Source of the DNA: JANNSX01 sp963741525
GTDB lineage: Bacteria > Pseudomonadota > Alphaproteobacteria > Rhizobiales > Hyphomicrobiaceae
Direction of reading: 5' to 3'
Length of the DNA: 64,000 nucleotides
Assembly: GCA_963741525.1 (NCBI GenBank)
Contig: CAVUIW010000005.1
Coordinates: forward strand, 248,001 to 312,000
This document shows, one piece after another, positions 7,920 to 16,724 of the stretch; the stretch's first letter is position 1, and each line of letters starts with the position of its first letter. A program made the translations under genes and the position numbers. Below the pieces are notes generated by a model that was not told where the DNA came from, ran no database searches, and saw nothing but the letters and a program-made list of their open reading frames with translations.

Positions 7920-9052
7920 TCACAGCCCGCGCGCAATGATCACCCGCATGATCTCGTTCGTGCCCTCGAGAATCTGGTGCACGCGCAGATCACGGACGAT
8001 CTTCTCGATGCCGTAGTCGGAAAGATAGCCGTAGCCGCCGAGGATCTGGAGCGCCCCGTTGGCGATCTCGAAACCCTCGTCCGTGCAATGGCGCTTGGCC
8101 ATGGCCGACAGCCGCGTCGCGTCGGGACTGCCCTCGTCGAAGGCCGAGGCGGCGCGCCAGAGAAAGGTCCGCGCCACCTCGAGCCCGGTCGCCATGTCGG
8201 CCAGCCGGAACCGCAAGGCCTGGAATCGCGCCAGCTCCTGGCCGAAGGCGCGCCGCTCCCGCGCATAGGCGACGGCCTTGTCGTAGGCCGACTGCGCGCC
8301 GCCGAGCGAGCAGGCCGCGATGTTGAGGCGCCCGCCGTCGAGCCCGGCCATGGCGACGCGGAAGCCGCTCCCCTCCTCGCCCAGCAGATTGGCGGCCGGC
8401 ACGCGCACCTTCTCCATGATCACCGGCCGCGTCGGTTGCGCGTTCCAGCCCATCTTGCGCTCGTTCGGGCCAAAGGAGAGACCCGCCGCGCCGCGCTCGA
8501 CGATGAAGGCCGAGACGCCCTTGGCGCCCTCGCCCCCGGTCCGCGCCATCACGAGATAGATGTCCGCCGCGCCAGCACCGGAGATGAACTGCTTCGTGCC
8601 CGTTGAGCATGTAGGTCATCGCCCTCGCGGACGGCGCGCGTCTGCAGATTGGCGGCATCCGAGCCCACCCCCGGCTCCGTCAGGCAGTAGCTCGAAAGCT
8701 TCGTCATCGAGACGAGATCGCCGAGCCAGCGCGCGCGCTGCGCGTCGGTGCCGTGCCGGTCGACGATCGCGGCGACCATGTTGTGGATGGAGATATAGGC
8801 GGCGATGCACGGGCAGGCGCTCGCCAGTGCCTCGAAGACGACCGTCGCGTCGACGCGGGAGAGGCCGGTGCCGCCGCTTTCCGGCCTGACGAACATGCCC
8901 CCCAAGCCCAGCGCCGCCGACGAGCGGATGACATCGATAGGGAAATGCCGGTCGCGATCCCAATCGAGCGCCTTGGGCGCGATCTGCTCGGCCGCGAAAC
9001 CCTCGGCCGTTTCCTTGATCAGCCGTTGCTCGCCGCTCAGCGTGAAATCCAT
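7920..9052 (-). pseudogene. Isobutyryl-CoA dehydrogenase (ACAD8-type), frameshifted
   Basis: Acyl-CoA dehydrogenase of about 378 residues split over three frames. The N-terminal part (from ATG 9052) contains FEALASACPCIAAYISIHNM and SSYCLTEPGVGSDAANL; the C-terminal part contains MGWNAQPTRPVIMEKV, LDGGRLNIAACSLGGAQ and LQILGGYGYLSDY...RVHQILEGTNEIMR. These blocks match mammalian ACAD8 (isobutyryl-CoA dehydrogenase) better than other ACADs, fitting valine catabolism with mmsA. Deleting one C (near 8613) and one G (near 8600) restores an unbroken DDYMLNGTKQFISGAGAADI. Two over-called bases within about 15 bp suggest a sequencing artefact at least as much as decay. Confidence 0.8.
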
Positions 9053-9166
9053 GACGTCAGGGGCTCCTCAATCGGTCCATGAGCGTAGCGCGGTTCGCCA
9101 TTGCGTTGAAAGCCCGGCGCGCCAGCGAACCGGCCTGCTATGGTTCGAGCGTAGAGGAGATGTGCC

Positions 9167-10234
9167 ATGCCCCACCCCGACACCGGCAAGATCGTCACCG
9201 TCCGCGGACCCATCGCGCCCTCAGAGCTCGGCTCGACACTCATGCACGAGCACTTGAAAATCGATTTCCTGGCCGTCCCCGCCGAAGAGCAGCCAAGCCA
9301 CAGCCTCGCCTTCCAGCCGGAAACCTTCGGCGCCGGCTGGCACGCGCCGCTCGGGCCGTCCAACGCCTACGAGGCCCGCCGCAACAGCTACAGCCTGAAG
9401 GCGACGCTGCAGATGGTGAGCGAGGAGGACGCTGTCGCCGCCATGCGGGAGTATCACGCCCATGGCGGCCGGGCGCTCGTCGAGCTGACGCCGATCGGCG
9501 TCGGGCGCGATCCAGCCCTGCTCCGGCGTGTCTCCGAGCGGACGGGCGTGCATGTCGTCATGGGGACGGGCTACTACGTCAACGACCTTCATCCGCCGGG
9601 CTTGGCCGAGAAGTCCGAAGACGAGATCGCCGAGGCCATTCTCGCCGACATCCACACCGGCACCGCCGGCATCCGGCCCGGCATCATCGGCGAGATCGGT
9701 CTCGTCTGGCCGGTGCATCCGGTGGAAGAGCGCGTGCTGCGCGCCGCCGTCCGCTGCCAGCGCGAGACGGGCATGCTGCTCACCATCCATCCAGGACGCC
9801 ATCCGGCCGCGCCCATGGATGCCATCCGTATCGTCGAGAAAGCCGGTGGCGATCCCACCCGCACCATCATCTGCCATCTCGACCGCACGATCTTCACCGA
9901 TGCCGATTTCCTTAGCCTCGCCAGGACCGGATGCTACCTGGAGCAGGATCTCTTCGGCCTCGAGAGCAGCTACTATCCGCTGGCCGGGATCGACATGCCG
10001 AACGATGCCCTGCGCATCGATCGCATCCAGATGCTGATGGAGAAAGGCCATCTCGATCAGGTGATCATCTCCGAGGACATCGACAACATCTCCCGCCACA
10101 CGGCCTATGGCGGCGAGGGCTACCATCACATCCTCGCGCGGGTCGTTCCGGTGATGCGGCGGAAGGGCATGAGCCAGGCCGAGATTGATCGGATCCTCAT
10201 CGGCACGCCTGCACGGGCCTTGAGGATCCGGTAG
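9167..10234 (+). CDS. Phosphotriesterase-family metal-dependent hydrolase
   Basis: A 355-residue TIM-barrel hydrolase of the phosphotriesterase (aryldialkylphosphatase) family, amidohydrolase superfamily. Near the N-terminus TLMHEHL supplies the HxH metal ligands; GEIGLVWP carries the strand where the bridging carboxylate sits (Glu, rather than the carboxylated Lys of true phosphotriesterases); LLTIHPG and ICHLDRT give the next His ligands; ISEDID ends strand 8. The family includes lactonases and phosphotriesterase-like enzymes; substrate cannot be told. It starts 114 bp from the divergent acyl-CoA dehydrogenase gene, sharing a promoter region. Confidence 0.85.
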   Translation: MPHPDTGKIVTVRGPIAPSELGSTLMHEHLKIDFLAVPAEEQPSHSLAFQPETFGAGWHAPLGPSNAYEARRNSYSLKATLQMVSEEDAVAAMREYHAHGGRALVELTPIGVGRDPALLRRVSERTGVHVVMGTGYYVNDLHPPGLAEKSEDEIAEAILADIHTGTAGIRPGIIGEIGLVWPVHPVEERVLRAAVRCQRETGMLLTIHPGRHPAAPMDAIRIVEKAGGDPTRTIICHLDRTIFTDADFLSLARTGCYLEQDLFGLESSYYPLAGIDMPNDALRIDRIQMLMEKGHLDQVIISEDIDNISRHTAYGGEGYHHILARVVPVMRRKGMSQAEIDRILIGTPARALRIR

Positions 10235-10244
10235 GCCAATCGCC

Positions 10245-10345
10245 TAGAGTGCTATTCGATCTGATGGAATTAGACCGGAACTCTCAGTTATTGGTTTTGA
10301 GCACTTTTTTTTGACCAACCAGTTTCCACTCGGTCGGAATGTGGG
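10245..10345. repeat. Decayed copy of the 42.2-kb palindromic intergenic repeat
   Basis: The segment carries GCTATTCGATCTGATGGAAT, then GGTTTTGAGCACTTT and GACCAACC...TCCACT.GGTCGGAA in the same order as the intact element at 42181-42353, but with many substitutions, so the long stem no longer pairs fully. It begins 11 bases after the phosphotriesterase-family gene. Known type: palindromic extragenic repeats of Hyphomicrobiales. Confidence 0.65.
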
Positions 10346-10519
10346 TAGTGCCTCAGTTTGCGTTTCCGCTTCGGGCCAATTCGTCGAATTCGAGATCGTG
10401 CGATGTGCAGCTTGTGCTTCGACCGCTTCTGAGTAGGATAGCTGACAGTCAGCGAGGGGCAAGACGGTCGAGGTGGCCCCTTCTCTTCCGTCGCGGCCCA
10501 AACATTATTGGAGGCACAC

Positions 10520-11035
10520 GTGCCAGACGAAGAATTCAGGGATTGCAAGAATTTGGGCAGGCGACTGAGAGCTTACCTGTTGGCACCATCCTGCCTAGCA
10601 TCCTTCCTCCAAAGTCTATTCCTTTCCCTCGCGACACCCAAAGGCGCTTGGATGTACGCAGATGGAACGAAACTTGCTGACCAGAAAAGTGGGCTGGCTG
10701 CAGTTTATGCGACTAAACAGAGACGCCTACTATGATGATCGACTGGTCGACAAAGATATTGCGATGACCCCCGATCTTCGAGGCGTTTTTTGCGAGGCGT
10801 TGACGACGGTCGCGGGCGACGAGAGGGCGACACCGATCCCATGCTAAGATCGGCAATTATCAGACCGATACATTCGCCGATCATGCGCATACCTATGGCA
10901 GCCAGACGGCATTTACTGAACTCGACCGAGGAGCTCCGGTCGTGCGGTATGATGACGGCCGTATCCCAACGCGTAGCTACGGCGGTTCTGAGACGCGACC
11001 TCGGAATGTGGCGATCTACTATTTCAGTACGGGTG
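10520..11035 (+). pseudogene. Decayed phage tail-collar / tail-fibre gene
   Basis: No single frame is open, but fragments of one protein appear in order in changing frames: LPVGTILPSILPP (about 10573-10611), GAWMYADGTKLA (10645-10680), TPDLRGVF (10766-10790), RGVDDGRG (10793-10816), IGNYQTDTFADHAHTY (10850-10897) and GGSETRPRNVAIYYF (10980-11024). This is the order of the phage tail-collar domain; DLRGxFLRGxDDGRG and GSETRPRNVAxxYxI are its hallmarks. At least four frame changes are needed. GGAGG and GTG at 10520 may mark a former start. I see no other phage genes nearby, so this is an isolated remnant. Confidence 0.7.
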
Positions 11036-11370
11036 GCGTAACGAAGCTCGCTAGCCCGGCCGATACGCGCGCATCGCTTCGACGTTTCGACTGCAGCGAT
11101 GTCCTCGTTTCTCTTCGGCATGCCCAGAGCGAGCACCGATATCCCGTTGTCCCCGTACCACTCGCTGACGCGAATGACCGTAAGCGGACTCGGCGAGGTA
11201 GCGCGAAACTCAGCCGTCGGCTCTTCCGCTTTGGGCCAAAAGCTGAAACTCAAACTGATACACCACCGGAAAGTGCTCTAACTCGAGCCTACTTCCGGCC
11301 GCCGGAACGCTCTTCCCGATTGCGGATCGTGGCTGGAGTTACGAGCTTGGCGAGCTTCTTCAATTTGGGC
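11036..11370. other. Gene-free stretch after the phage remnant
   Basis: No convincing coding sequence on either strand. The part at 11220-11275 resembles a degraded extragenic repeat ending GGAAAGTGCTCTAA, like the arm of the 42.2-kb element. Base composition is less GC-rich than the neighbours, consistent with decayed foreign DNA. Confidence 0.4.
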
Positions 11371-12465
11371 TTACGCGTTCTTCTTCGCTGGCCGATGCGC
11401 CTCCGGCAAGGCGGCGACCTCCAGGTCCGGCCCCGGCCCATCGTCGGCCGCCGTGACCCGGTAGCCGGCCTCGCGGAGCATCCTGACCAAACCCCGATCG
11501 CCGGGAAGGTGGGCGGCGCCCACTGCGATAAAGACCCGGCCCTTGTCGATGAGCGGCCGCGCGTTGGTGAGGAAGCGCTCGTTCCTCTGGCCGATGATGG
11601 TCTCCCAGAAGGCTGCGAGATAGGCGTCCGCGATGCCGGCCTCGGGGGCCCGCATCCTGGTCAGCGCATCCGCCGCGGGCACCTGGCGCCGGAGATAGAG
11701 GCCGATCATCGTCTCCATCTCGTTTTCGGCGGATTGATCGTCGTGGGTGAGCGCATAGCGCAGCATGGCGATCTGCCGATCGTAGGGAATGGCCGCCATG
11801 GCCTCGAACTGCTCGGCGACCGTCTCGAGCTTCTTGAGCGGCATGCCCTGCGCCACGGCCCTGCCGGCGATCCAGGCGTCGAGGACGATTTCGCCCTTCT
11901 CGATGCGCTTGGCCTCGCACGAGCGGCCCTGGATCAGCATCTCGGCGACCCAGGGGTTGAGCTCATCGAGCTCGTCCCGGGCGAGCTTCGCCTCCTTCGT
12001 GAGGCGCTGCAGTTTCGCGAACTCGTCCTTCGAGAGATGGTCGCTCAAGCGATGAAAACGCGACGAGATGGTTTCCGAGCTCATCCCTTCCAGCACACTT
12101 GCGGTATCCTCACCGCTCTCGAAAAAGGTCTCGACCGCGACCTGGTGCGCCCGGCCGAGAGCGATCTCGGCGGCCACGGGCAAACGCTTCAACCTCGGAT
12201 CGGTGAGATGCACGGTGCCAAGCAGATAGGAGGGCTCGGCCCCCTCCTTCTCGATGAGCCAGAAGATGGCGCGGCTGTTCTCGAACTCGGCCGATCGCGC
12301 GACGATGCGGCGGTGACCCACCGGATCGGTCTGCGCCAGAGTTGCAATCAGGTCCGTGCCCCCGCACGCCGGCGCGGGCTCGCGCTTGGCCGCAGCGACG
12401 CTGGGCCACAGCCCCGCCGCAACGATCATGACGAGCAGAACGGCGGCCAACCTCACCCGATGCAT
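11371..12465 (-). CDS. TraB/GumN family protein
   Basis: A 364-residue exported protein of the TraB/GumN family, a Tiki-like metalloprotease-related fold. ATG 12465 starts a signal peptide (RLAAVLLVMIVAAGLWPSVAAA). After it come FWLIEKEGAEPSYLLGTVHL (the GT(V)H strand typical of the family), a helical middle and, near the C-terminus, VFIAVGAAHLPGDRGLVRML with the conserved GxxHLPG. The family is linked to conjugation control (TraB) and xanthan-type clusters (GumN) by name only; its role here is unknown. It is divergent from the site-2 protease gene. Confidence 0.85.
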   Translation of the reverse strand: MHRVRLAAVLLVMIVAAGLWPSVAAAKREPAPACGGTDLIATLAQTDPVGHRRIVARSAEFENSRAIFWLIEKEGAEPSYLLGTVHLTDPRLKRLPVAAEIALGRAHQVAVETFFESGEDTASVLEGMSSETISSRFHRLSDHLSKDEFAKLQRLTKEAKLARDELDELNPWVAEMLIQGRSCEAKRIEKGEIVLDAWIAGRAVAQGMPLKKLETVAEQFEAMAAIPYDRQIAMLRYALTHDDQSAENEMETMIGLYLRRQVPAADALTRMRAPEAGIADAYLAAFWETIIGQRNERFLTNARPLIDKGRVFIAVGAAHLPGDRGLVRMLREAGYRVTAADDGPGPDLEVAALPEAHRPAKKNA

Positions 12466-12626
12466 CGCAACCCTCGGCGCGTTCGCGAGTAGTATGCTCC
12501 TATCCTGAATTGGGCAGTGCCAGAAGTGGGCCAGCACAGTTTCGGCAAAATCGGCTCGCTGGCGTTGCGGCCGTGCATCCAATCGATGACAATGCCGACA
12601 GCAGAAGCTCGAAATCAGGCGCATCA

Positions 12627-13736
12627 ATGCTCGGCGGCTCCTACCCCCTTTTCCGGATCGGCGGCACGCTGCTGCAGGTGCATCTGACCTTTCCGCTCCT
12701 GCTCGCCTATGTCGCCTTCGATGGCTGGCAGAGCGGCGGCCAGGCCGGAGCGGTCTATGCGGTTGTCTTCATCCTGTTGCTGTTCGTTTGTGTCATCCTG
12801 CACGAGTTCGGTCACGTCGGCGCTGCCCGCCGTTATGGCATCCGCACACCCACGGTGACGTTGACGCCCATCGGCGGCGTTGCCGCCTTGGAGCGCATGC
12901 CGGAGAAGCCCGGTCAGGAGATTGTCGTGGCGCTTGCCGGACCGGCCGTGACTCTGGCCGTCGCCGTCGTGCTTTTCGCGTTTCTCTTTTTGCTCGGCGT
13001 GACCGCCGATCTGAGCGAGCTGACGCGGGCCGAGGCCGGCACGCTCCACCTCGTCAATCGCCTCGCCGTCGCCAATGTCGTGCTGCTCGTCTTCAACCTC
13101 ATTCCCGCATTCCCGATGGACGGCGGGCGGGTCCTCCGGGGTCTCCTCTCGCTTTGGCTTGGCCACCCCAAGGCGACGCTGATCGCGGCGCGGATCGGCC
13201 AGGCCTTCGCGCTCGGTTTCGCCGTGCTCGCCTGGCTCTACGATCCGATGCTCCTGCTGGTCGCGATCTTCATCTTCCTCGCGGCCGAGGCGGAACTCCG
13301 GCATGCGCGCCGGGCCGGCCGGCCGGATGCGCCAACCGCCGGCGGCGCGAGCTTCTCGAACCTTCGCACGCTCAATGCGTCGGACACGGTCGAGGCGGTC
13401 GCGGCGACCTTCAACGAGCTGGCGCAACCGGCCTTTCCCGTCACCGGAGCCGGAAAATCGATCGTCGGCACCGTAACGAAGACGAAGCTCGCCGAGGCCT
13501 GGATTTCGGGCGCGCGCGGCGCCCGCATCGAGGCGCTGATGAAGCCGGGTCTGCCGACAGTCAAGGCCGAGGCGCCTCTGAGCGCCGTTTATTCCGCGGT
13601 CATGGCGAGCGATGCGGCACTCATCGGCGTGGTGGACGATCGCAACAGGCTGGTCGGCTTTCTGTCGAAGGAGCATCTCCTCGGCATGTCACCGGAGCGG
13701 CGAACCACACGCCCGACCGGGCCGCTCGTCTCATGA
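12627..13736 (+). CDS. Site-2 protease family (M50) membrane metalloprotease with CBS-like domain
   Basis: A 369-residue intramembrane zinc protease. Membrane helices begin at about residue 20; the zinc-binding HExxH is HEFGH in VCVILHEFGHVGAARRYGI (about residue 60), and the third ligand lies in NLIPAFPMDGGRVLRG. The C-terminal 120 residues resemble a CBS-pair module (NASDTVEAVAATFNEL; VVDDRNRLVGFLSKEHLLG), as in the M50B group 3 enzymes thought to sense ligands. The stop overlaps the next start by ATGA, so the two genes are translationally coupled. Natural substrate unknown. Confidence 0.88.
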   Translation: MLGGSYPLFRIGGTLLQVHLTFPLLLAYVAFDGWQSGGQAGAVYAVVFILLLFVCVILHEFGHVGAARRYGIRTPTVTLTPIGGVAALERMPEKPGQEIVVALAGPAVTLAVAVVLFAFLFLLGVTADLSELTRAEAGTLHLVNRLAVANVVLLVFNLIPAFPMDGGRVLRGLLSLWLGHPKATLIAARIGQAFALGFAVLAWLYDPMLLLVAIFIFLAAEAELRHARRAGRPDAPTAGGASFSNLRTLNASDTVEAVAATFNELAQPAFPVTGAGKSIVGTVTKTKLAEAWISGARGARIEALMKPGLPTVKAEAPLSAVYSAVMASDAALIGVVDDRNRLVGFLSKEHLLGMSPERRTTRPTGPLVS

Positions 13737-14194
13737 CGAAGCGTCTTCTTATCGTGGCCCATGCGCCGTCGGACAACACGCTGGCGCTGCGCGAGGCGGT
13801 CGTTCACGGCGCACGCACGGCCGAGGTGGATATCTCCGTCACCGTGAAAGCCCCGCTCGAGGCTGGTCCCGAGGACGTGCTCGCGAGCAACGCCGTCATC
13901 CTCGGCACACCTGAGAACCTCGGCTATATGAGCGGGGCGCTGAAGGACTTCTTCGACCGCAGCTATTATCCGTGCCTGGAGAAAACCGAGGCGCTGCCCT
14001 TCGCCGTCTACATCCGCGCCCGCCACGACGGCACCGGCACGCGCCGCGCCATCGAGAGCATTACGACGGGCCTCAAATGGCGCGCCGTGCAGCCGCCCCT
14101 TCTCCTCAAGGGCGAGTACAAGCCGGAGTTCGCAACGCAATGCGAGGAGCTCGGGCGGCTCATGGCCTATGGCCTGGATGCCGGTGTCTTCTGA
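13733..14194 (+). CDS. Flavodoxin-like / NAD(P)H reductase-fold protein
   Basis: A 153-residue protein with a flavodoxin fold: first strand and phosphate loop KRLLIVAHAPSDNT, then VILGTPENLGYMSGALKDFFDR, the flavin-side loop of the flavodoxin/NADPH-dependent FMN reductase class, where YMSGxLKDFFDR is common. It starts inside the stop codon of the site-2 protease gene (ATGA), so both products are probably made together. Electron partner unknown. Confidence 0.75.
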   Translation: MTKRLLIVAHAPSDNTLALREAVVHGARTAEVDISVTVKAPLEAGPEDVLASNAVILGTPENLGYMSGALKDFFDRSYYPCLEKTEALPFAVYIRARHDGTGTRRAIESITTGLKWRAVQPPLLLKGEYKPEFATQCEELGRLMAYGLDAGVF

Positions 14195-14355
14195 AAAGGC
14201 GGGTTGCATCAGCAGAGTGATGCCAAATTGCACAGGCAATCGATAATCCCGTCATCGTGCAGTGCAACCTGACTTTGTCCACGCTTGATTTGCGCGATGC
14301 CGCCTGCCTAAAGTCCGCTCACTCGAAGATTGTACGAGCGTAGCGAGGGCGTGCC

Positions 14356-15099
14356 GTGACGGAGCAGAAGAGGGACTTTCCCGATTTCTACATCACGGCA
14401 CCGCAGACGTGTCCCTATCTGCCCGATCGCCAGGAACGCAAGCTCTTCACGCATCTGTCGCGGGAAAAGCCGCGCCATGTCATCGACCATCTGCTGAAGA
14501 ACGGTTTTCGCCGCAGCCAGAACATCGCCTACACGCCCTATTGCGAGGGCTGCTCGGCCTGCACCTCGGTCCGCATCATCGTCGGGGATTTCGAGGCGAA
14601 GCGCACGATGAAGCGCATCGAGACGCGCAACACCGATCTCGTCGCCCGGCGGATGCCGCCGGCGCCAACCTCCGAGCAGTACGCGCTCTTCCGCGCCTAC
14701 ATCGATAGCCGCCACGGCGATGGCGGCATGGCCGAGATGAGCATGCTCGACTATTTCATGATGGTGCAGGACAGCATCATCGACACCTTCATCACCGAGT
14801 ACCGGCTGCCGCCGGAAGGCGAAGGAAGCACGGCGTTCGAGGACTGGCCACTGGTCGGCGTCGCCCTTTGCGACCGCCTCTCCGACGGCATCTCGATGGT
14901 CTATTCCTTCTTCGAGCCCGGCCTCGAGGAGCGCAGCCTCGGCTCCTACATGATCCTCGAGCATGTCGAGCACGCCCGCGCGCTCGGCCTGCCCTACGTC
15001 TATCTCGGCTACTGGATCGAGGGCTCGCGCAAGATGAACTACAAGACGCGGTTCTCGCCGCAAGAGCATTTGACGACGAACGGTTGGGCGCGGACGTAG
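14356..15099 (+). CDS. bpt: Arginyl-tRNA--protein transferase (leucyl/arginyl transferase, Bpt/Ate type)
   Basis: Transfers an amino acid from aminoacyl-tRNA to N-terminal acidic residues, marking proteins for ClpAP-type N-degron turnover. The 247-residue product has the N-terminal Cys cluster (QTCPYLPDRQERKLFTHL; YCEGCSACTSVR) and the GNAT-like C-terminal half (SDGISMVYSFFEP; GLPYVYLGYWIEGSRKMNYK). It uses a GTG start at 14356. The C-terminus ends soon after the last conserved block; relatives I recall run about ten residues longer, and an IS-derived element begins 114 bp downstream, so a slightly altered tail is possible. Confidence 0.92.
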   Translation: MTEQKRDFPDFYITAPQTCPYLPDRQERKLFTHLSREKPRHVIDHLLKNGFRRSQNIAYTPYCEGCSACTSVRIIVGDFEAKRTMKRIETRNTDLVARRMPPAPTSEQYALFRAYIDSRHGDGGMAEMSMLDYFMMVQDSIIDTFITEYRLPPEGEGSTAFEDWPLVGVALCDRLSDGISMVYSFFEPGLEERSLGSYMILEHVEHARALGLPYVYLGYWIEGSRKMNYKTRFSPQEHLTTNGWART

Positions 15100-15212
15100 G
15101 TAAAGTTGGCCTCCGCAAACAGCAAACCGTCGTCGATCCTCTTCAAGAAGATTCGATCAACGCCGAGAAGTGATTTCCTTTCAGACTTTCCACCCGCTGA
15201 GCTGCCGATGTA

Positions 15213-15710
15213 GCCGGCCTTCTCCCTTGGGAGACCTCTGAACAATTGCTCGATTTGGCCGACCGGACCAGCGCTGTGTTTGGAGTGATGATTTTCGACA
15301 ATGCTGAGGCGGAAGCGGCAGAAAGTGGTCTCGCCGGGAGTCGCCTCGTCGATGGCGAAGCCGCAAAAGTGGCGGAACGAGATGCGGTCGGCCATCGCCT
15401 CTTCCAGCCCCGGATCGGACAGTTGGTACCATTGGGCAAGCAGCAACGCCTCGAACATGGCCAGCGGCCGGTAGGCCGGGCGACCCGGACCCGACCGCGC
15501 CATTGCACCCGGCAGCAGCACCTCCAGGGCACACCAGTCGATCAGCTCGGCGATGCATGCCAGCCGCCGTTTCTGCCCGGCCTTGCCGGCCAGAAACGCA
15601 TCCGCGAAACCCAATTGCTGTGCCATGGTCATAGCCCTCAATGCCACAATTGAATCAGACCCGCTCGGCACGCGCAATTATGCAGAGGTCTCCCAAGGGA
15701 AAAGGTCGGC
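15213..15710. mobile_element. Internally deleted IS5-family element (MITE-like, 498 bp)
   Basis: Two inverted repeats of 37 bp with only 4 mismatches bound the segment (15213-15249 and 15674-15710; common core CCTTGGGAGACCTCTG). Between them lies the 5' part of an IS5-type transposase on the minus strand, but its catalytic part is gone. The element could be moved only by a full-length relative. It lies between the arginyltransferase and lytic transglycosylase genes. No target duplication was convincingly identified. Confidence 0.7.
15300..15632 (-). pseudogene. IS5-family transposase, N-terminal fragment
   Basis: From ATG 15632, about 110 residues match the IS5 transposase N-terminus (DUF772): FADAFLAGKAGQKRRL, LIDWCALEVLLPG, RPLAMFEALLLAQWYQLSDPG, DRISFRHFCGF and GETTFCRFR. 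After RLSI homology stops abruptly and the frame runs on through the left repeat and into the tail of the arginyltransferase gene. The DDE catalytic core is missing, so it is inactive. Confidence 0.8.
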
Positions 15711-15796
15711 AAAAGCGGGCTTCTGCTGTGCGGCCCTTGACTGGGAAAGCGTGAAGTGAACCGATCACACAGTGGTCATAGCCAGACACACAACGC

Positions 15797-16588
15797 TCAC
15801 CCGCCGGCAAGCTTCTCCGCGAAATAGGCCAGCGCCCGCTGGTACTTCTCGGACTTGTTCCACTCGGCGAGCGCGCCCTGGCTGAAGCCGCCGCCCGTTT
15901 GCCAGCCGTGGCCCTTCAGGTAATTCGCGGTCGACGCCAGCACGTCCGCCGTCGAGCCGACGAGATCGCGGCGGCCGTTACCGTCGTAGTCGACGGCATA
16001 TCCGAGATACTTGGAGGCGAGGAACTGGGTCTGCCCGATCTCGCCCGCCCAGGCGCCGCGCATCGCGCCGGGCGACATCCAACCCTTCTGCACGATCTTC
16101 AAGGCACTCATCAGCTCGTTAGTGAAGAAGGCCGAGCGGCGGCAATCGTAGGCCAGCGTCGCCAGCGAGCGGAAGATGTTCATGTTGCCCTTGTTGGCCC
16201 CGAAGTCCGTCTCCATGGCCCAGATGGCAACGATGATCTCCTTGGGTACGCCATAGCGCTTCTCGATGCCGGAGAGCAGCTTGCCGTGCTGCTTGAGCTT
16301 GGCCCTGGCGCGGCCCATGCGCGGGCTGACGCGCTGCGCGACGAATTTCTCGTATGAAATCTTGAAGGCCTTCTGATTGCGGTCGAGGCGGATCACCTGT
16401 TTATCATAGGTGAGGCCGTCGAGGGCGGCGAGCGCCTTGCCGGACATGCCGGCGCCTGCAGCCTCCTGCCGGAAATCGGCGAGCCAGGCGGAGTAGCCGC
16501 CGGCATTGCTGCCGCATTGGGCGGCGAGCGCCGGAGTGGAGAGCGCGGCTAACATCAAACCTGTCATTGCCAGGCGGCGGAAGGTCAT
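15797..16588 (-). CDS. Lytic murein transglycosylase (MltB-like, SLT_2)
   Basis: Cleaves the glycan strand of peptidoglycan in the periplasm, forming anhydromuramoyl ends. The 263-residue product has a signal peptide (RRLAMTGLMLAALSTPALAA) and one SLT_2/MltB domain: VPKEIIVAIWAMETDFG contains the catalytic Glu, then GEIGQTQFLASKYL and VDYDGNGRRDLVGSTADVLA. It lacks the peptidoglycan-binding domain of the larger paralogue at 39.2-40.6 kb. ATG 16588 is chosen as the start of the signal. Confidence 0.9.
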   Translation of the reverse strand: MTFRRLAMTGLMLAALSTPALAAQCGSNAGGYSAWLADFRQEAAGAGMSGKALAALDGLTYDKQVIRLDRNQKAFKISYEKFVAQRVSPRMGRARAKLKQHGKLLSGIEKRYGVPKEIIVAIWAMETDFGANKGNMNIFRSLATLAYDCRRSAFFTNELMSALKIVQKGWMSPGAMRGAWAGEIGQTQFLASKYLGYAVDYDGNGRRDLVGSTADVLASTANYLKGHGWQTGGGFSQGALAEWNKSEKYQRALAYFAEKLAGG

Positions 16589-16724
16589 GGAATTCCCTCG
16601 GGCTCGGAGCTTCGGCTCAGATACTGTATTCTGTAGGTGCCATGCTTGGGCAGCAACCGGCAAGCCGTGTTGTCGTCAGGCGCCGCATAAGGGGCGATTG
16701 TGATGCAAATGGGGAGCGGCCCGC

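Noticed and set aside
3072..9052. Single valine-degradation operon
   Set aside because: mmsA and the isobutyryl-CoA dehydrogenase gene are separated by unrelated genes (binding protein, receiver, TadG-like), so only proximity can be claimed.
10942..12492. Open frame of 516 codons on the plus strand
   Set aside because: Its first 33 codons are the tail-collar remnant; the rest is antisense to the TraB/GumN gene and has no domain of its own.
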